DNA from: Lutibaculum sp963816555
GTDB lineage: Bacteria; Pseudomonadota; Alphaproteobacteria; Rhizobiales; Tepidamorphaceae
DNA length: 64,000 nucleotides
NCBI GenBank assembly: GCA_963816555.1
Contig: CAWFLD010000003.1
Span: 1-64,000 of the forward strand
Direction of reading: 5' to 3'
The notes below the pieces were generated by a model. The model saw nothing but the letters and a program-made list of their open reading frames with translations. It was not told the DNA's origin and did no database searches. Shown here piece by piece: positions 19,145 to 27,368 of the stretch. The first letter of the stretch is position 1, and each line of letters begins with the position of its first letter. The position numbers were made by a program, and so were the translations under genes.

Positions 19145-20421
19145 TGCTTGCAGCCGTCTCCGGTGCCGTCGCGTTCATCCTGCTCGTCATGGGCACGCCG
19201 CTCTTCCTGGTGATGCTCGGGCCGACCATCACGGGCTTCGAGTTCTCGAGCTTCTCCCACATCCCCTCGATGGTCGTGCCCCAGCGCATGGTCGACGGGG
19301 TGAACAAGTTCTCGCTCCTGGCGGTGCCGCTCTTCATCTTCGCCGCGGACATCATCGGGCGCGGGCAGATCGGCGAGCGCATCGTGCGGATGCTCGAGAG
19401 CTTCGTCGGGCACAGGCGGGGCGGCCTCGCCATCGCGACGGTCGCGGCGTGCGCGCTCTTCGGCGCGATGTCGGGCATCGGCCAGGCGGCGATCGTCAGC
19501 ATCGGGCCGATCGTCTTTCCCGCCCTCGTGCGGCAGGGCTACAGCCGCGGGTTCTCCGTCGGCCTGATCGTCGCCTCCTCGACGCTCGCCATGCTCGTGC
19601 CCCCCGGCGTGGCGATGATCCTCTACGCGCTGCAGACCAACGCCTCCATCGGATCCGTCTTCATCGCCGGGCTCGGCGCGGGGACCTTCCTCGCGCTCGT
19701 CCTGTGCGGCTACGCGTTCTACTTCGCCGTGCGCCACGACGTCGGGCTCCTGCCGCGCGTCGCATGGCGGCAGCGCCTTGCCGTCGTGCGGGAAGCGGGC
19801 TGGGCGCTGGGCCTGCCCGCGATCATCCTCGGCGGCATCTATCTCGGCTTCTTCACCCCGACGGAAGCGGCCGCGCTCGCCTGCGTCTACGCGATGTTCG
19901 TGGAGTTCTTCGTCTACCGCTCGATGACGGTGCGGGAGCTCTTCAAGGTCTCCCAGGCGTCCTCGGTGACCGTCTCGGTTCTTCTGATGCTCGTGGCCGT
20001 CGGGACGGCGCTGACCTACATCCTGACCCTGTCGCAAGTGCCGCAGATGGTCACCCAGATGCTGGGGAGCAGCTCTCCGTACTTCCTGCTCCTGGTGATC
20101 AACGTCGTCTTCCTCGTCGCCGGCATGTTCGTCGACCCGAACTCGGCGATCATCATCCTGACGCCCATCATCTACCAGGCGGCCGCGGCCGCGGGCATCG
20201 ATCCGATCCATCTCGGCATCGTCGTGGTCGCCAACCTCGCCATCGGAATGGTGTCGCCGCCGTTCGGCATCAACATCTTCGTCGCGATGACGGTGTTCAA
20301 GGTGCCCTACGGCCGCATCGTGTCCACGCTCATCCCGTTCATCGTGCTGATGCTCATGGTGCTGGTCGCGCTGACCTACATCCCGGAGATCTCGCTATTC
20401 CTGCCGCATCTCTTCCGCTGA
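19144..20421 (+). CDS. dctM: TRAP transporter large permease (first system)
   Basis: A 425-residue DctM protein with about 12 membrane helices. Family hallmarks are the first helices (FILLVMGTPLFLVMLG), GAMSGIGQAAIVSIGPIVFPAL, LVPPGVAMILYALQTNASIG, and NLAIGMVSPPFGINIFVA. It transports the substrate in symport with Na+ (or H+) in known TRAP systems. Together with the N-ATPase and Mrp systems this makes the sodium gradient a recurring theme in the window. It is convergent with a GntR gene, and a bulged hairpin lies between them. Confidence 0.92.
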   Translation: MLAAVSGAVAFILLVMGTPLFLVMLGPTITGFEFSSFSHIPSMVVPQRMVDGVNKFSLLAVPLFIFAADIIGRGQIGERIVRMLESFVGHRRGGLAIATVAACALFGAMSGIGQAAIVSIGPIVFPALVRQGYSRGFSVGLIVASSTLAMLVPPGVAMILYALQTNASIGSVFIAGLGAGTFLALVLCGYAFYFAVRHDVGLLPRVAWRQRLAVVREAGWALGLPAIILGGIYLGFFTPTEAAALACVYAMFVEFFVYRSMTVRELFKVSQASSVTVSVLLMLVAVGTALTYILTLSQVPQMVTQMLGSSSPYFLLLVINVVFLVAGMFVDPNSAIIILTPIIYQAAAAAGIDPIHLGIVVVANLAIGMVSPPFGINIFVAMTVFKVPYGRIVSTLIPFIVLMLMVLVALTYIPEISLFLPHLFR

Positions 20422-20429
20422 CGTCGCGG

Positions 20430-20482
20430 GGGCGCCGCGGCCGGGAGGAGGCGAGGTGCGCGCCGCCGTCCGGCCGGCGCCC
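20430..20482. terminator. Possible bidirectional terminator between dctM and gntR
   Basis: Arms GGGCGCC-GC-GGCCGG at 20430-20444 and CCGGCCGGCGCCC at 20470-20482 pair over 13 bases with a 2-base bulge around a 25-base loop. It sits exactly between two convergent stop codons. There is no T-run, so it is a candidate by position and stability only. Confidence 0.4.
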
Positions 20483-21217
20483 TCAGCTCTCCGCGCCGGC
20501 GTCCGTCCGGTCGGCACGGTGGCCGGAGCGGGCCCGCGTGAACGCGCGGCGGACATGGGTCACGTGCTCGACCATGAGCTCCTGCGCCTCGCGCGGCTTG
20601 CGGGCGAGGATCGCCTCGTAGATGCGGTGATGCAGGGCATTCCTCGTGGCGACGTCATCGATCGAGAAGGCCATCACGTTCCGGGTCAGCGCTTCCGGGA
20701 CGCGCTGGCACAGATTTATGACGTCGACGACCAGACCCGACTTGGCGGCGCGGTGGATCGCTTCGTGAAAGGCCTGGTTGGCGTGCGAGTACTGCAGCCG
20801 CGCCTGCTCGTGATCTTCGTTCTTCAGCGCCGCGTCGCCCTGCGCCAGCGCCTCTTCGATGGCGACCTCATCCTCCGCCGTCAGCCCGCGCTCGGCCGCC
20901 AGGCGTGCCGCCAGCCCTTCCGCGAGAGCCCGCATCTCGAACGCGTCGACCACTTCCGAGAGCTCGAGCACCCGGGTGCGGTACCCCTTGTTCGGGATGT
21001 AGGTGACGAGCCCCTCGCCGACCAGCGCCTGCAGGGCGCTCCGCACCGGCGTGCGGGAGACGCCCAGGGTCCTGCTCAGCTGGACTTCGTTTATGCGCGA
21101 TCCGGGAGGCAGCGCGCCGTCGAGCACCGCGGCCCGCACGCTTTCCGTCACGCGGGCGCTGTGGTTGCGGCCCTTGGCTGCTCCGGCAGCCGTCCGGGAC
21201 GGGGACGAGGTTGCCAC
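20483..21217 (-). CDS. GntR-family regulator, FCD subfamily
   Basis: A 244-residue repressor. The winged-helix N-terminus (ESVRAAVLDGALPPGSRINE, LGVSRTPVRSALQALVGEG) is followed by an all-helical FCD ligand domain (EMRALAEGLAARLAAE, HANQAFHEAIHRAAKSG, HHRIYEAILARKPREAQ). The metal-binding Asp/His residues of FCD domains appear present (HANQAFHEAI, HHRIYEAI). It is divergent from the FAH/deacetylase/GGT operon and convergent with dctPQM, so it probably controls these catabolic and uptake genes. Confidence 0.88.
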   Translation of the reverse strand: MATSSPSRTAAGAAKGRNHSARVTESVRAAVLDGALPPGSRINEVQLSRTLGVSRTPVRSALQALVGEGLVTYIPNKGYRTRVLELSEVVDAFEMRALAEGLAARLAAERGLTAEDEVAIEEALAQGDAALKNEDHEQARLQYSHANQAFHEAIHRAAKSGLVVDVINLCQRVPEALTRNVMAFSIDDVATRNALHHRIYEAILARKPREAQELMVEHVTHVRRAFTRARSGHRADRTDAGAES

Positions 21218-21339
21218 GCTGGAAGATCCTTCTCACGGAAATGCGCCTGTCCAAGCCGGATAATCCGGTTGCGACCAATCCGCAAGCGAATGCCGCTTGA
21301 TTGCAGCGCACAATCCGCCGCTCTCCGACAATGTGCATG

Positions 21340-21355
21340 CAATATTGTTGTATTG
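21340..21355. promoter_or_regulatory. Candidate operator between gntR and the FAH-hydrolase operon
   Basis: CAATA-TTGTTG-TATTG, an inverted repeat with 5-base arms in an unusually A+T-rich patch between divergent genes, 86 bases before the FAH start and about 120 before gntR. Just left of it is a TGCATGCA palindrome at 21334-21341. Its half-sites resemble the CAATA...TATTG sites at 43809 and 47783, though the spacer here is 6 instead of 5. Confidence 0.4.
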
Positions 21356-21425
21356 GCGAATGATCGCGTGCATGTTGCCCCCGAGCGCCCCGCGCTCGAA
21401 CCGGGTTCAACGACGAGGCATCACC

Positions 21426-22151
21426 TTGGAGACACTGTTCAAGATTCCGGCCGTATCTCTGCCGGTGGCGGATCAGGACGGGGAGTTCCCCGTCCGGCGC
21501 GTCTATTGCGTCGGCCGCAACTACGTCGCCCACATCCGCGAGATGAAGGAGGGCGACGAACGGGATCCGCCCTTCTTCTTCCAGAAGCCGACGGACTCGG
21601 TGCTGCGGGACGGCGAGCCGATGGCCTATCCGCCCCACACCCGGGATCTTCAGTTCGAGGTCGAGCTCGTCGTGGCGATCGGCCGGGCAGGGCGCGACAT
21701 TCCCGTCGGGAAGGCGCTGGAGCACGTGTACGGCTACGCGGTCGGCCTCGACATGACGCGCCGGGACAGGCAGTTCGAGGCGCGTGAGCAGGGCCGGCCG
21801 TGGGAGGTCGGGAAGTCCTTCGACCAGTCGGCGCCCTGCGGGGTCATCCACAGGGTCGACGAGGTCGGGCACCGCATGAGCGGGAGGATTACCCTGACCG
21901 TCAACGGAAAGCCGCGCCAGGAAGGGGATCTGGAGGAGATGATCTGGAACGTGCCGGAGATCATCTCGAACCTCTCCTCGCAATACGCGCTCGAGCCGGG
22001 CGACCTGATCTACACCGGGACGCCCGCGGGCGTCGGCCCGGTCGAGGTGGGCGACGAGATCGTCGCCACCGTCGACGGGCTGCGCCCACTGCGGACGAAG
22101 ATCGTTGCCCCTGTCCAAGCCAATGAGGAGATCACGGATGCTGCCCACTGA
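21426..22151 (+). CDS. Fumarylacetoacetate-hydrolase-family protein (fumarylpyruvate-hydrolase-like)
   Basis: About 241 residues with the FAH fold motifs: VYCVGRNYVAHIREM, PPFFFQKPTDSV, the metal-ligand region FEVELVVAIG, GYAVGLDMTRRD, GRPWEVGKSFDQSAP and PGDLIYTGTPAGVGPV. The metal-binding glutamates of the FEVELV strand are in place. I chose TTG 21426 because GAGG lies 8 bases upstream and the protein then starts right before the conserved IP--SLPVA segment; ATG 21372 is the alternative. It cleaves C-C bonds of diketo-acids in known members. First gene of a three-gene operon, overlapping the next by 14 bases. Confidence 0.88.
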   Translation: METLFKIPAVSLPVADQDGEFPVRRVYCVGRNYVAHIREMKEGDERDPPFFFQKPTDSVLRDGEPMAYPPHTRDLQFEVELVVAIGRAGRDIPVGKALEHVYGYAVGLDMTRRDRQFEAREQGRPWEVGKSFDQSAPCGVIHRVDEVGHRMSGRITLTVNGKPRQEGDLEEMIWNVPEIISNLSSQYALEPGDLIYTGTPAGVGPVEVGDEIVATVDGLRPLRTKIVAPVQANEEITDAAH

Positions 22152-23007
22152 GCGTCTTTCCTATTCGGCGATCGTGGATCGCCCCCGGCTGAAGCTGCCG
22201 AACGACGCCCGGATGGTCGTCTGGGTGATCGTCAACATCGAGGAGTGGGACCCGAAGGCGCAGATGCCGAGAACGGTTCTCACGCCTCCCGCCGGCGGCT
22301 CCCCCAGCCCGGACATCCCGAACTGGGCCTGGCACGAATACGGCAACCGGGTCGGCTTCTGGCGGCTCCTGAAGACGATGGACGACCTCGGCCTGCCCGG
22401 CGCCCTCGCCATCAACGGAACCGCGGTGCGCTCCTACGAGCCGATCTCGCAGGCGGCCCTCGACCGCGGCTGGGAGTTCGTCGGCCACGGCTACACGCAG
22501 AGGAACATGCAGAAGGTCGAGGACGAGCGGGAGGACATCCGCAAGACCGCGCAGGTCATCTCCGACTTCACGGGCAAGCGGCCGCGCGGCTGGCTCGGGC
22601 CGGGCCTCACCGAGACGTGGGAAACCCCGGACATCCTCGTCGAGGAAGGCTATGACTATGTCTGCGACTGGGTGCTCGACGATCAGCCGACGCGCCTGAA
22701 GACGCGCACCGGGTCGATCGTCAACGTGCCGTACACGCAGGAGTGCAACGACGTCGCGATGATGCTGATCCAGCACCACACCGCATCGGAATATGCCAAG
22801 CGTGCGATCGACCAGTTCGACCAGATCTACATGGACGCGGACGACTCCGCGCGCGTGATGGCGCTGGTCGTGCACCCGTACATCATGGGGGCGCCGCACC
22901 GGGCGAAGTACTTCAGGCTCGCGCTGGAGCACATCCGGGCGCGGTCCGACGTGCTGTTCTGGACCGGCGAGCAGATCGCCGACTGGTACCAGTCCCAGAG
23001 CGCCTGA
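22138..23007 (+). CDS. Polysaccharide deacetylase family, PuuE (allantoinase-like) branch
   Basis: A 289-residue NodB-fold hydrolase. ATG 22138 is preceded by GAGGAG at 22125-22130. The N-terminus carries MVVWVIVNIEEWD, then PNWAWHEYGNRVGFWRLL, GLPGALAINGTAV, EFVGHGYTQRNM (a metal His region) and GWLGPGLTETWETPDIL. This pattern is typical of PuuE-type proteins, some of which hydrolyse allantoin or other cyclic amides rather than sugars. Lying between an FAH hydrolase and a GGT-like amidohydrolase, a ring-opening hydrolase role is plausible; the substrate is unknown. Confidence 0.85.
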   Translation: MLPTERLSYSAIVDRPRLKLPNDARMVVWVIVNIEEWDPKAQMPRTVLTPPAGGSPSPDIPNWAWHEYGNRVGFWRLLKTMDDLGLPGALAINGTAVRSYEPISQAALDRGWEFVGHGYTQRNMQKVEDEREDIRKTAQVISDFTGKRPRGWLGPGLTETWETPDILVEEGYDYVCDWVLDDQPTRLKTRTGSIVNVPYTQECNDVAMMLIQHHTASEYAKRAIDQFDQIYMDADDSARVMALVVHPYIMGAPHRAKYFRLALEHIRARSDVLFWTGEQIADWYQSQSA

Positions 23008-23015
23008 GGCAGTCG

Positions 23016-24605
23016 ATGCTCAACACCCCTCGCGCCTATGGCGGCATGGTGACCTCGCCCCATCATCTCGCCAGCGGCGCGGGGCGGCAGGTTCTGGAGC
23101 AGGGCGGCAACGCCCTCGAGGCGATGATCGCGATGGCCGCGACCATCGCCGTCGTCTACCCGCACATGAACGGCATCGGCGGCGACGGCTTCTGGCTCTG
23201 CCAGGGCGAAGACGGCCGCCCCGTCGGCATCCAGGCCTGCGGCCCGAGCGGGGCCATGGCGACCGGCGAGTTCTACGCCGATTGCGGCCCCGACGGGATA
23301 CCGGCACGGGGCGGCCGGGCGGCCCTCACCGTCGCCGGTACGGTCGCGGGGTGGCAGGTGGCCCATCAGCTCGCCGGCGAGTGGGGCGGGCGGATGCCGC
23401 TGCGCGATCTCCTGGCGCAGGCCGTCCACCACGCGCGCAACGGCGTCGCCGTCACGAGCGGCCAGCACCGCCTGACCGAGGCCAAGCTCGCCGAGCTTCA
23501 GGGCGTGCAGGGCTTCGCGGCGGCGTTCCTGGATGACGGCGAGGTGCCCGCGGAGGGTACGCGGCAGCGATTCCCGGCGCTCGCCGCGACGCTGGAGCAT
23601 CTGGCGGAGGCCGGGCTCGACGACTTCTATCGCGGCGACGTCGCGCGGAGCGTCGCGGCCGACCTGGAGGGGGCGGGAAGCCCGCTGCGGCTGCCGGATC
23701 TCGAAGCCTACCGCGCCCGGCGGGTCCGCCCGCTGTCGGTCGAGGTCGCCGGCTGCAGGCTCTTCAACATGCCGCCGCCGACGCAAGGGGTCTCGTCCCT
23801 CGCCATTCTCGCCGTCCTCGACCGCCTCGGCAGCCGCGACACCGCCTCCCCGCAGTTCGTGCACGACGCCGTGGAGGCGACGAAGCAGGTCTTCCGGGTG
23901 CGCAATGCCAGCGTCTGCGACCCCGACTTCATGACGAGGCGGCCTGAAGAGCTCCTTGCGGAAGCGGAGATCCGCCGCATGGCCTCGCTGGTCGACCGCT
24001 CGAAGGCAGCACCCTGGCCGCATCCGCCGGCCGAAGGCGATACCATCTGGATGGGCGCCATCGATGCGGCCGGCCGTGCGGTGTCCTTCATCCAGAGCAT
24101 CTACTGGGAGTACGGTTCGGGCGTCGTGTGCCCTTCCACCGGGATCCTCTGGCAGAACAGGGGCATGAGCTTCTCCCTTCAGCCGGGGCACATGAACGAG
24201 CTGAAGCCGCGCCGTCTGCCGTTCCACACCCTCAACCCGGCGCTGGCGCAGTTCGCGGACGGCCGCGTGCTGAGCTACGGGACCATGGGAGGCGAAGGCC
24301 AGCCGCAGACACAGGCGGCCGTCTTTGCCCGCTACGCATGGGGCGGCACCCCCCTGCAGCAGGCCGTCACCATGCCGCGATGGCTTCTCGGCCGGACATG
24401 GGGCGAAGACACGACGAGCCTCAAGCTCGAAGGCCGCTTTCCCGGGAGCCTGGTCGAAGACCTGTCGCGCGCGGGGCACGAGGTGGATCTGGTCGAGCCG
24501 TTCAGCGACCTCATGGGCCATGCCGGCGCCGTCGTGCGCCACGAGGACGGCTTGCTCGAAGGGGCAGCCGACCCGCGGAGCGACGGCTGCGTGGCAGCTC
24601 TCTAG
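23016..24605 (+). CDS. Gamma-glutamyltransferase-family amidohydrolase
   Basis: A 529-residue Ntn-hydrolase precursor. It contains ASGAGRQVLEQGGNALEAMI, HMNGIGGDGFWL, AGTVAGWQ, and the autoprocessing site around GDTIWMGAIDAAGRAVSFI. There the Thr after GD is the expected new N-terminus of the small subunit (in ordinary GGTs, TTH). Later GSGVVCPSTGILWQNRGMSF and GTMGGEGQPQ are standard. It has no signal peptide, so it acts in the cytoplasm, unlike classical periplasmic GGT. It probably hydrolyses a gamma-glutamyl-like or other amide produced by the upstream enzymes. Confidence 0.88.
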   Translation: MLNTPRAYGGMVTSPHHLASGAGRQVLEQGGNALEAMIAMAATIAVVYPHMNGIGGDGFWLCQGEDGRPVGIQACGPSGAMATGEFYADCGPDGIPARGGRAALTVAGTVAGWQVAHQLAGEWGGRMPLRDLLAQAVHHARNGVAVTSGQHRLTEAKLAELQGVQGFAAAFLDDGEVPAEGTRQRFPALAATLEHLAEAGLDDFYRGDVARSVAADLEGAGSPLRLPDLEAYRARRVRPLSVEVAGCRLFNMPPPTQGVSSLAILAVLDRLGSRDTASPQFVHDAVEATKQVFRVRNASVCDPDFMTRRPEELLAEAEIRRMASLVDRSKAAPWPHPPAEGDTIWMGAIDAAGRAVSFIQSIYWEYGSGVVCPSTGILWQNRGMSFSLQPGHMNELKPRRLPFHTLNPALAQFADGRVLSYGTMGGEGQPQTQAAVFARYAWGGTPLQQAVTMPRWLLGRTWGEDTTSLKLEGRFPGSLVEDLSRAGHEVDLVEPFSDLMGHAGAVVRHEDGLLEGAADPRSDGCVAAL

Positions 24606-24668
24606 CGACCTCCGAAATCCCGGCGCCCCACGCCGCCACGGCTTTCCCGAGCTGCCCACAGCGGTTCT

Positions 24669-24706
24669 GCCGGCCCTGACTCCGCCACGACGGCGTCAGG
24701 GCCGGC
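24669..24706. terminator. Stable hairpin downstream of the GGT gene
   Basis: Perfect 12-base arms GCCGGCCCTGAC (24669-24680) and GTCAGGGCCGGC (24695-24706) around a 14-base loop, 64 bases after the GGT stop and between convergent genes. It lacks a following T-run, common in high-G+C genomes. Confidence 0.6.
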
Positions 24707-24763
24707 TTCAGGCATGATTGCCGCGCGGATGCCGGCGCCGATCCGGCGAGATGTGCCTGCCGG

Positions 24764-24787
24764 GCCCCGCGGGTCCTCCCGCGGGGC
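24764..24787. terminator. Second stable hairpin between GGT and BI-1 genes
   Basis: Perfect 10-base arms GCCCCGCGGG and CCCGCGGGGC with a TCCT loop, 46 bases before the stop of the leftward BI-1 gene. With the hairpin at 24669 it gives each convergent transcript its own stem-loop. Confidence 0.55.
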
Positions 24788-24832
24788 GGATCGGGGCCGG
24801 CCGAGCGCCTGCCGGCGCAGGCCGGGCGTCGC

Positions 24833-25558
24833 TCATTCCTGTTCCTGGCCGGTGAAGGTGAGCAGGAGCTGGAAGATGTTGATCAGGCTGATGTAGAGCG
24901 ACAGGGCGCCCATCACGGCGAGCTTCTGGTGCGTCTCGCTGTCGAAGTGCCCGGCGTACTGCTCCTTGATCGTCTGCGTGTCCCAGGCGGCGAGGCCGAC
25001 GAAGACGACGATGCCGATCACGGAGACGGCGAACTGGATCGCGCTCGAGCCGACGAACAGGTTCACGACGCTCGCGATGATCACGCCGATCAGCCCCATG
25101 ATCAGGAACGAGCCGAAGCGCGAGAGGTCCCGCTTCGTCGTGTAGCCGTAGAGGCTCGTGGCGCCGAACATGGCGGCCGCGATGAAGAAGGTCCGCGCGA
25201 TGCTCGCCCCGGTGAAGACGAGGAAGACCGACGCGAGCGAGAGCCCCATCACCGCGCAGAACACCCAGAACAGCGTCTGCGCCGTGGCGGCGGACACGGA
25301 TTCGATCCGGAACGACAGGAAGAAGACGAAGGCCAGCGGCGCGAGCATCACCACCCATTTGAGCGGCGTCCCGAAGATCGGCACGTAGAGGGCGGGCGTG
25401 GTGCCGACGACGAAGGCGACGATGCCCGTCAGCACGAGCCCGAGGCCCATGTAGTTGTAGACGCGCAGCATGTGCCGGCGCAGGCCCTCGTCGTAGTGGG
25501 CCCGGTCGGCCTGGCCGGCGCCCGTGCGCAGGCCGTAGCCAAGGTTCGGCGTGTTCAA
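24833..25558 (-). CDS. Bax inhibitor-1 (BI-1/YccA) family membrane protein
   Basis: A 241-residue protein with seven membrane helices: a hydrophilic N-terminus, YNYMGLGLVLTGIVAF, FVFFLSFRIESVSAATAQ, SLYGYTTKRDLSRFGSF, GLAAWDTQTIKEQY and an acidic end. The GYTTKRDL and AWDTQ motifs are diagnostic of the bacterial BI-1 family (proposed Ca2+ leak channels or modulators of membrane proteolysis). The start is TTG 25558 with GAGGAG 7 bases upstream; the next ATG would remove the N-terminal segment. It lies 23 bases after the anti-sigma gene and may belong to that stress operon. Confidence 0.9.
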   Translation of the reverse strand: MNTPNLGYGLRTGAGQADRAHYDEGLRRHMLRVYNYMGLGLVLTGIVAFVVGTTPALYVPIFGTPLKWVVMLAPLAFVFFLSFRIESVSAATAQTLFWVFCAVMGLSLASVFLVFTGASIARTFFIAAAMFGATSLYGYTTKRDLSRFGSFLIMGLIGVIIASVVNLFVGSSAIQFAVSVIGIVVFVGLAAWDTQTIKEQYAGHFDSETHQKLAVMGALSLYISLINIFQLLLTFTGQEQE

Positions 25559-25581
25559 GCGAGTGCTCCTCGTTTTCGGGG

Positions 25582-26373
25582 TCAGTAGATGGAGTTGGAG
25601 AGGGAGGCCGAGAGCGTCTTCGCGGCGTCCTCCACCCGGTCCGGCGGGGCGCTGGAGACGAGCACGTAGGCGACCTCGCCGATCTGCCAGTAGGCGGCCT
25701 CGAGGCTGGCCTCGTGCACGAGCGTCTCCGGCACGACGTCGAAGCGCCCGGGCCTGGTCGCGAAGAGCGAGAGCGTGCCGAGAGCGTCCGACCGGATGGC
25801 CAGCTCGAGGCTCGGCCCGGTGTTCGACGGGAAGACCTGCACGTCCGTGATCTCCCAGCCGTCGGGCAGCGACGGCACGGCGATCGACGTGGCCGCCCGG
25901 ATCTCGGCCGGGTCGTAGTCGCGCACCGCGGGCTGGGAGTGCATGTGCGCGCGCACGGCGGCCGTGCGGTGCGCCCTCATGCCGTCGGTCACGTAGCCGG
26001 GCGGCGGGCTGGAGGCGCCGGCCGGCGCGATGCCGAGACCGCCGACATGGCCATGGGCGAACCAGCCGACGCCGATGAACAGGGCGACGGCCGCAGCGGG
26101 ACGCAGGCGCCGCATCAGCCGGTCGCGGCCGAGGCCGCGCTGGAGCCGCCGCGCCTCCTCCGTCGTCGCGGCGGCGCGGGCCCGGAGCGGCTGCGAAAGC
26201 GCGAGCCTCAGCTCGTCGCGCGTCCTGAGGTCCGCCATCACCCGCGCCGCGGCCTCCGGGTCGCGGCAGAGATGGGCCTCGACCTCGATGCGCCGGGCGA
26301 TCGGCAGCTGGTCGTCGACATAGGCGTCGAGATCGGCGTCGGTGACGGTGTCGGTGTCAGGCGGACGGTTCAT
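25582..26373 (-). CDS. Anti-sigma factor (transmembrane, ECF partner)
   Basis: A 263-residue protein with an N-terminal zinc-finger-like anti-sigma region (DADLDAYVDDQLPIARRIEVEAHLCRDPE; His and Cys present but not the full H-x3-C-x2-C set), a single membrane helix at about 92-108 (AAVALFIGVGWFAHG), and a periplasmic domain (VPSLPDGWEITDVQVFP ... YWQIGEVAYVLVSS). It overlaps the sigma gene by 17 bases, the usual layout for a sigma/anti-sigma pair, so it most likely binds that sigma factor at the membrane. Confidence 0.82.
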   Translation of the reverse strand: MNRPPDTDTVTDADLDAYVDDQLPIARRIEVEAHLCRDPEAAARVMADLRTRDELRLALSQPLRARAAATTEEARRLQRGLGRDRLMRRLRPAAAVALFIGVGWFAHGHVGGLGIAPAGASSPPPGYVTDGMRAHRTAAVRAHMHSQPAVRDYDPAEIRAATSIAVPSLPDGWEITDVQVFPSNTGPSLELAIRSDALGTLSLFATRPGRFDVVPETLVHEASLEAAYWQIGEVAYVLVSSAPPDRVEDAAKTLSASLSNSIY

Positions 26374-26923
26374 CGCTCCCTCCGATCAGTCTGAGGTGAG
26401 GGGAGGCGGCGGCCGGCCGGGCCGGCGCGGCCTGCGGGCCGTCCTCGATCGCGCGCAGGGCGGCCCTCGCGCGGGACAGGCGGGACATGAGCGTGCCCAC
26501 CGGGACGTCGAGCGCGGCCGCGGCCTCGCCGTAGCTCATCCCCTCGATCGCCACGAGGTGCAGCGCGGCGCGCTGGTCCTCGGGCAGCTGCATGAAGGCG
26601 GCCCGCACCTGGGCGAGGCGCACGTGATGTTCCTGCCCGGGCGCGAGATGCAGCGGCGCGCCGGCCGCGCTCCGCTCGTGCCGGCGCCTCGACGAGGCCT
26701 CCGACCGGCGGCGGTCGACGAAGACGTTGTGCAGGATCGAGAACAGCCAGGTCCTGAGCTTGCGCCGCCCGTCATAGCTTCCGCGCTTCTCGTAGGCGCG
26801 CAGCAGCGTGTCGTGGACCAGGTCCTCGGCGTCATGGTCGTTGCGCGCGAGCGAGCGCGCGTAGCGCCGCAGGCTCGTCAGCTCGGCCAGGACGTCGGGT
26901 CGTGAAGGCGTGTCTCGTCTCAT
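26357..26923 (-). CDS. ECF RNA polymerase sigma factor
   Basis: A 188-residue sigma-70-family protein. Region 2 (LRRYARSLARNDHDAEDLVHDTLLRAYEK, outlined at residues 18-46; KLRTWLFSILHNVFVDRRR) and region 4 (LPEDQRAALHLVAIEGMSYGEAAAALDVPVGTLMSRLSRAR, about 112-152) are complete. The C-terminal tail of about 25 residues is Ala/Pro-rich. It overlaps the anti-sigma gene. There is no ribosome-binding site directly upstream; instead a promoter-like GGAAT-N17-CGTAT ends 8 bases before the ATG, hinting at self-activation and a leaderless mRNA. Confidence 0.9.
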   Translation of the reverse strand: MRRDTPSRPDVLAELTSLRRYARSLARNDHDAEDLVHDTLLRAYEKRGSYDGRRKLRTWLFSILHNVFVDRRRSEASSRRRHERSAAGAPLHLAPGQEHHVRLAQVRAAFMQLPEDQRAALHLVAIEGMSYGEAAAALDVPVGTLMSRLSRARAALRAIEDGPQAAPARPAAASPHLRLIGGSDEPSA

Positions 26924-26930
26924 GGCCCAT

Positions 26931-26957
26931 ATACGGAGCGGGCGCCGGGCCTATTCC
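26931..26957 (-). promoter_or_regulatory. Candidate ECF-type promoter of the sigma gene
   Basis: On the minus strand GGAAT (26957-26953) and CGTAT (26935-26931) are 17 bases apart, matching the GGAAC/CGT style of alphaproteobacterial ECF promoters. Transcription would begin at or next to the ATG at 26923. Short motifs like this arise by chance, so this is a suggestion. Confidence 0.3.
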
Positions 26958-27026
26958 CTGCGCCGTGACGTTTTCCTTCGCGCCCCGGCGCAGGCACGCG
27001 CCGAGCCGGCCCGCCCGTGCCGGCGC

Positions 27027-27365
27027 TCACCGGCCGGCGGCAGGCCTGGCCTTCCCGGCCGCAACGGGCTGCTCGGCGGTGCGGCGCAGATGGGCCTTCG
27101 CCACGAGGTTCGCGGCGACCGGCGCGGTCAGGAAGAGGAACAGCGTGATCAGGAGCTCGTGGATCGACAGCCGGCCCTCGCCGAACAGGGAGAACAGCAT
27201 CGAGGCGATGAGGATGCCGCCGACGCCCAGCGTGGTCGACTTCGTGGGCCCGTGCAGGCGGCGCATCGTGTCCGGCAGCTTCGCGAGGCCGTAGGACCCC
27301 ACGAAGAGGAAGATCGCGCCGACGACCAGGAAGGCGCTCACGAGGATCTCGGCAGGAAGGCTCAA
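27027..27365 (-). CDS. mrpG: Mrp Na+/H+ antiporter subunit G
   Basis: A 112-residue membrane protein with three helices and the MrpG signature GLAKLPDTMRRLHGPTKSTTLGVGG. Last gene of the mrp cluster. The start appears to be TTG 27365, three bases after the mrpF stop, with GGAG inside the end of mrpF as ribosome-binding site; no ATG fits the N-terminus. The C-terminal tail is Arg/Ala-rich. The gap to the sigma gene downstream is 103 bases. Confidence 0.9.
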   Translation of the reverse strand: MSLPAEILVSAFLVVGAIFLFVGSYGLAKLPDTMRRLHGPTKSTTLGVGGILIASMLFSLFGEGRLSIHELLITLFLFLTAPVAANLVAKAHLRRTAEQPVAAGKARPAAGR

Positions 27366-27368
27366 GGG

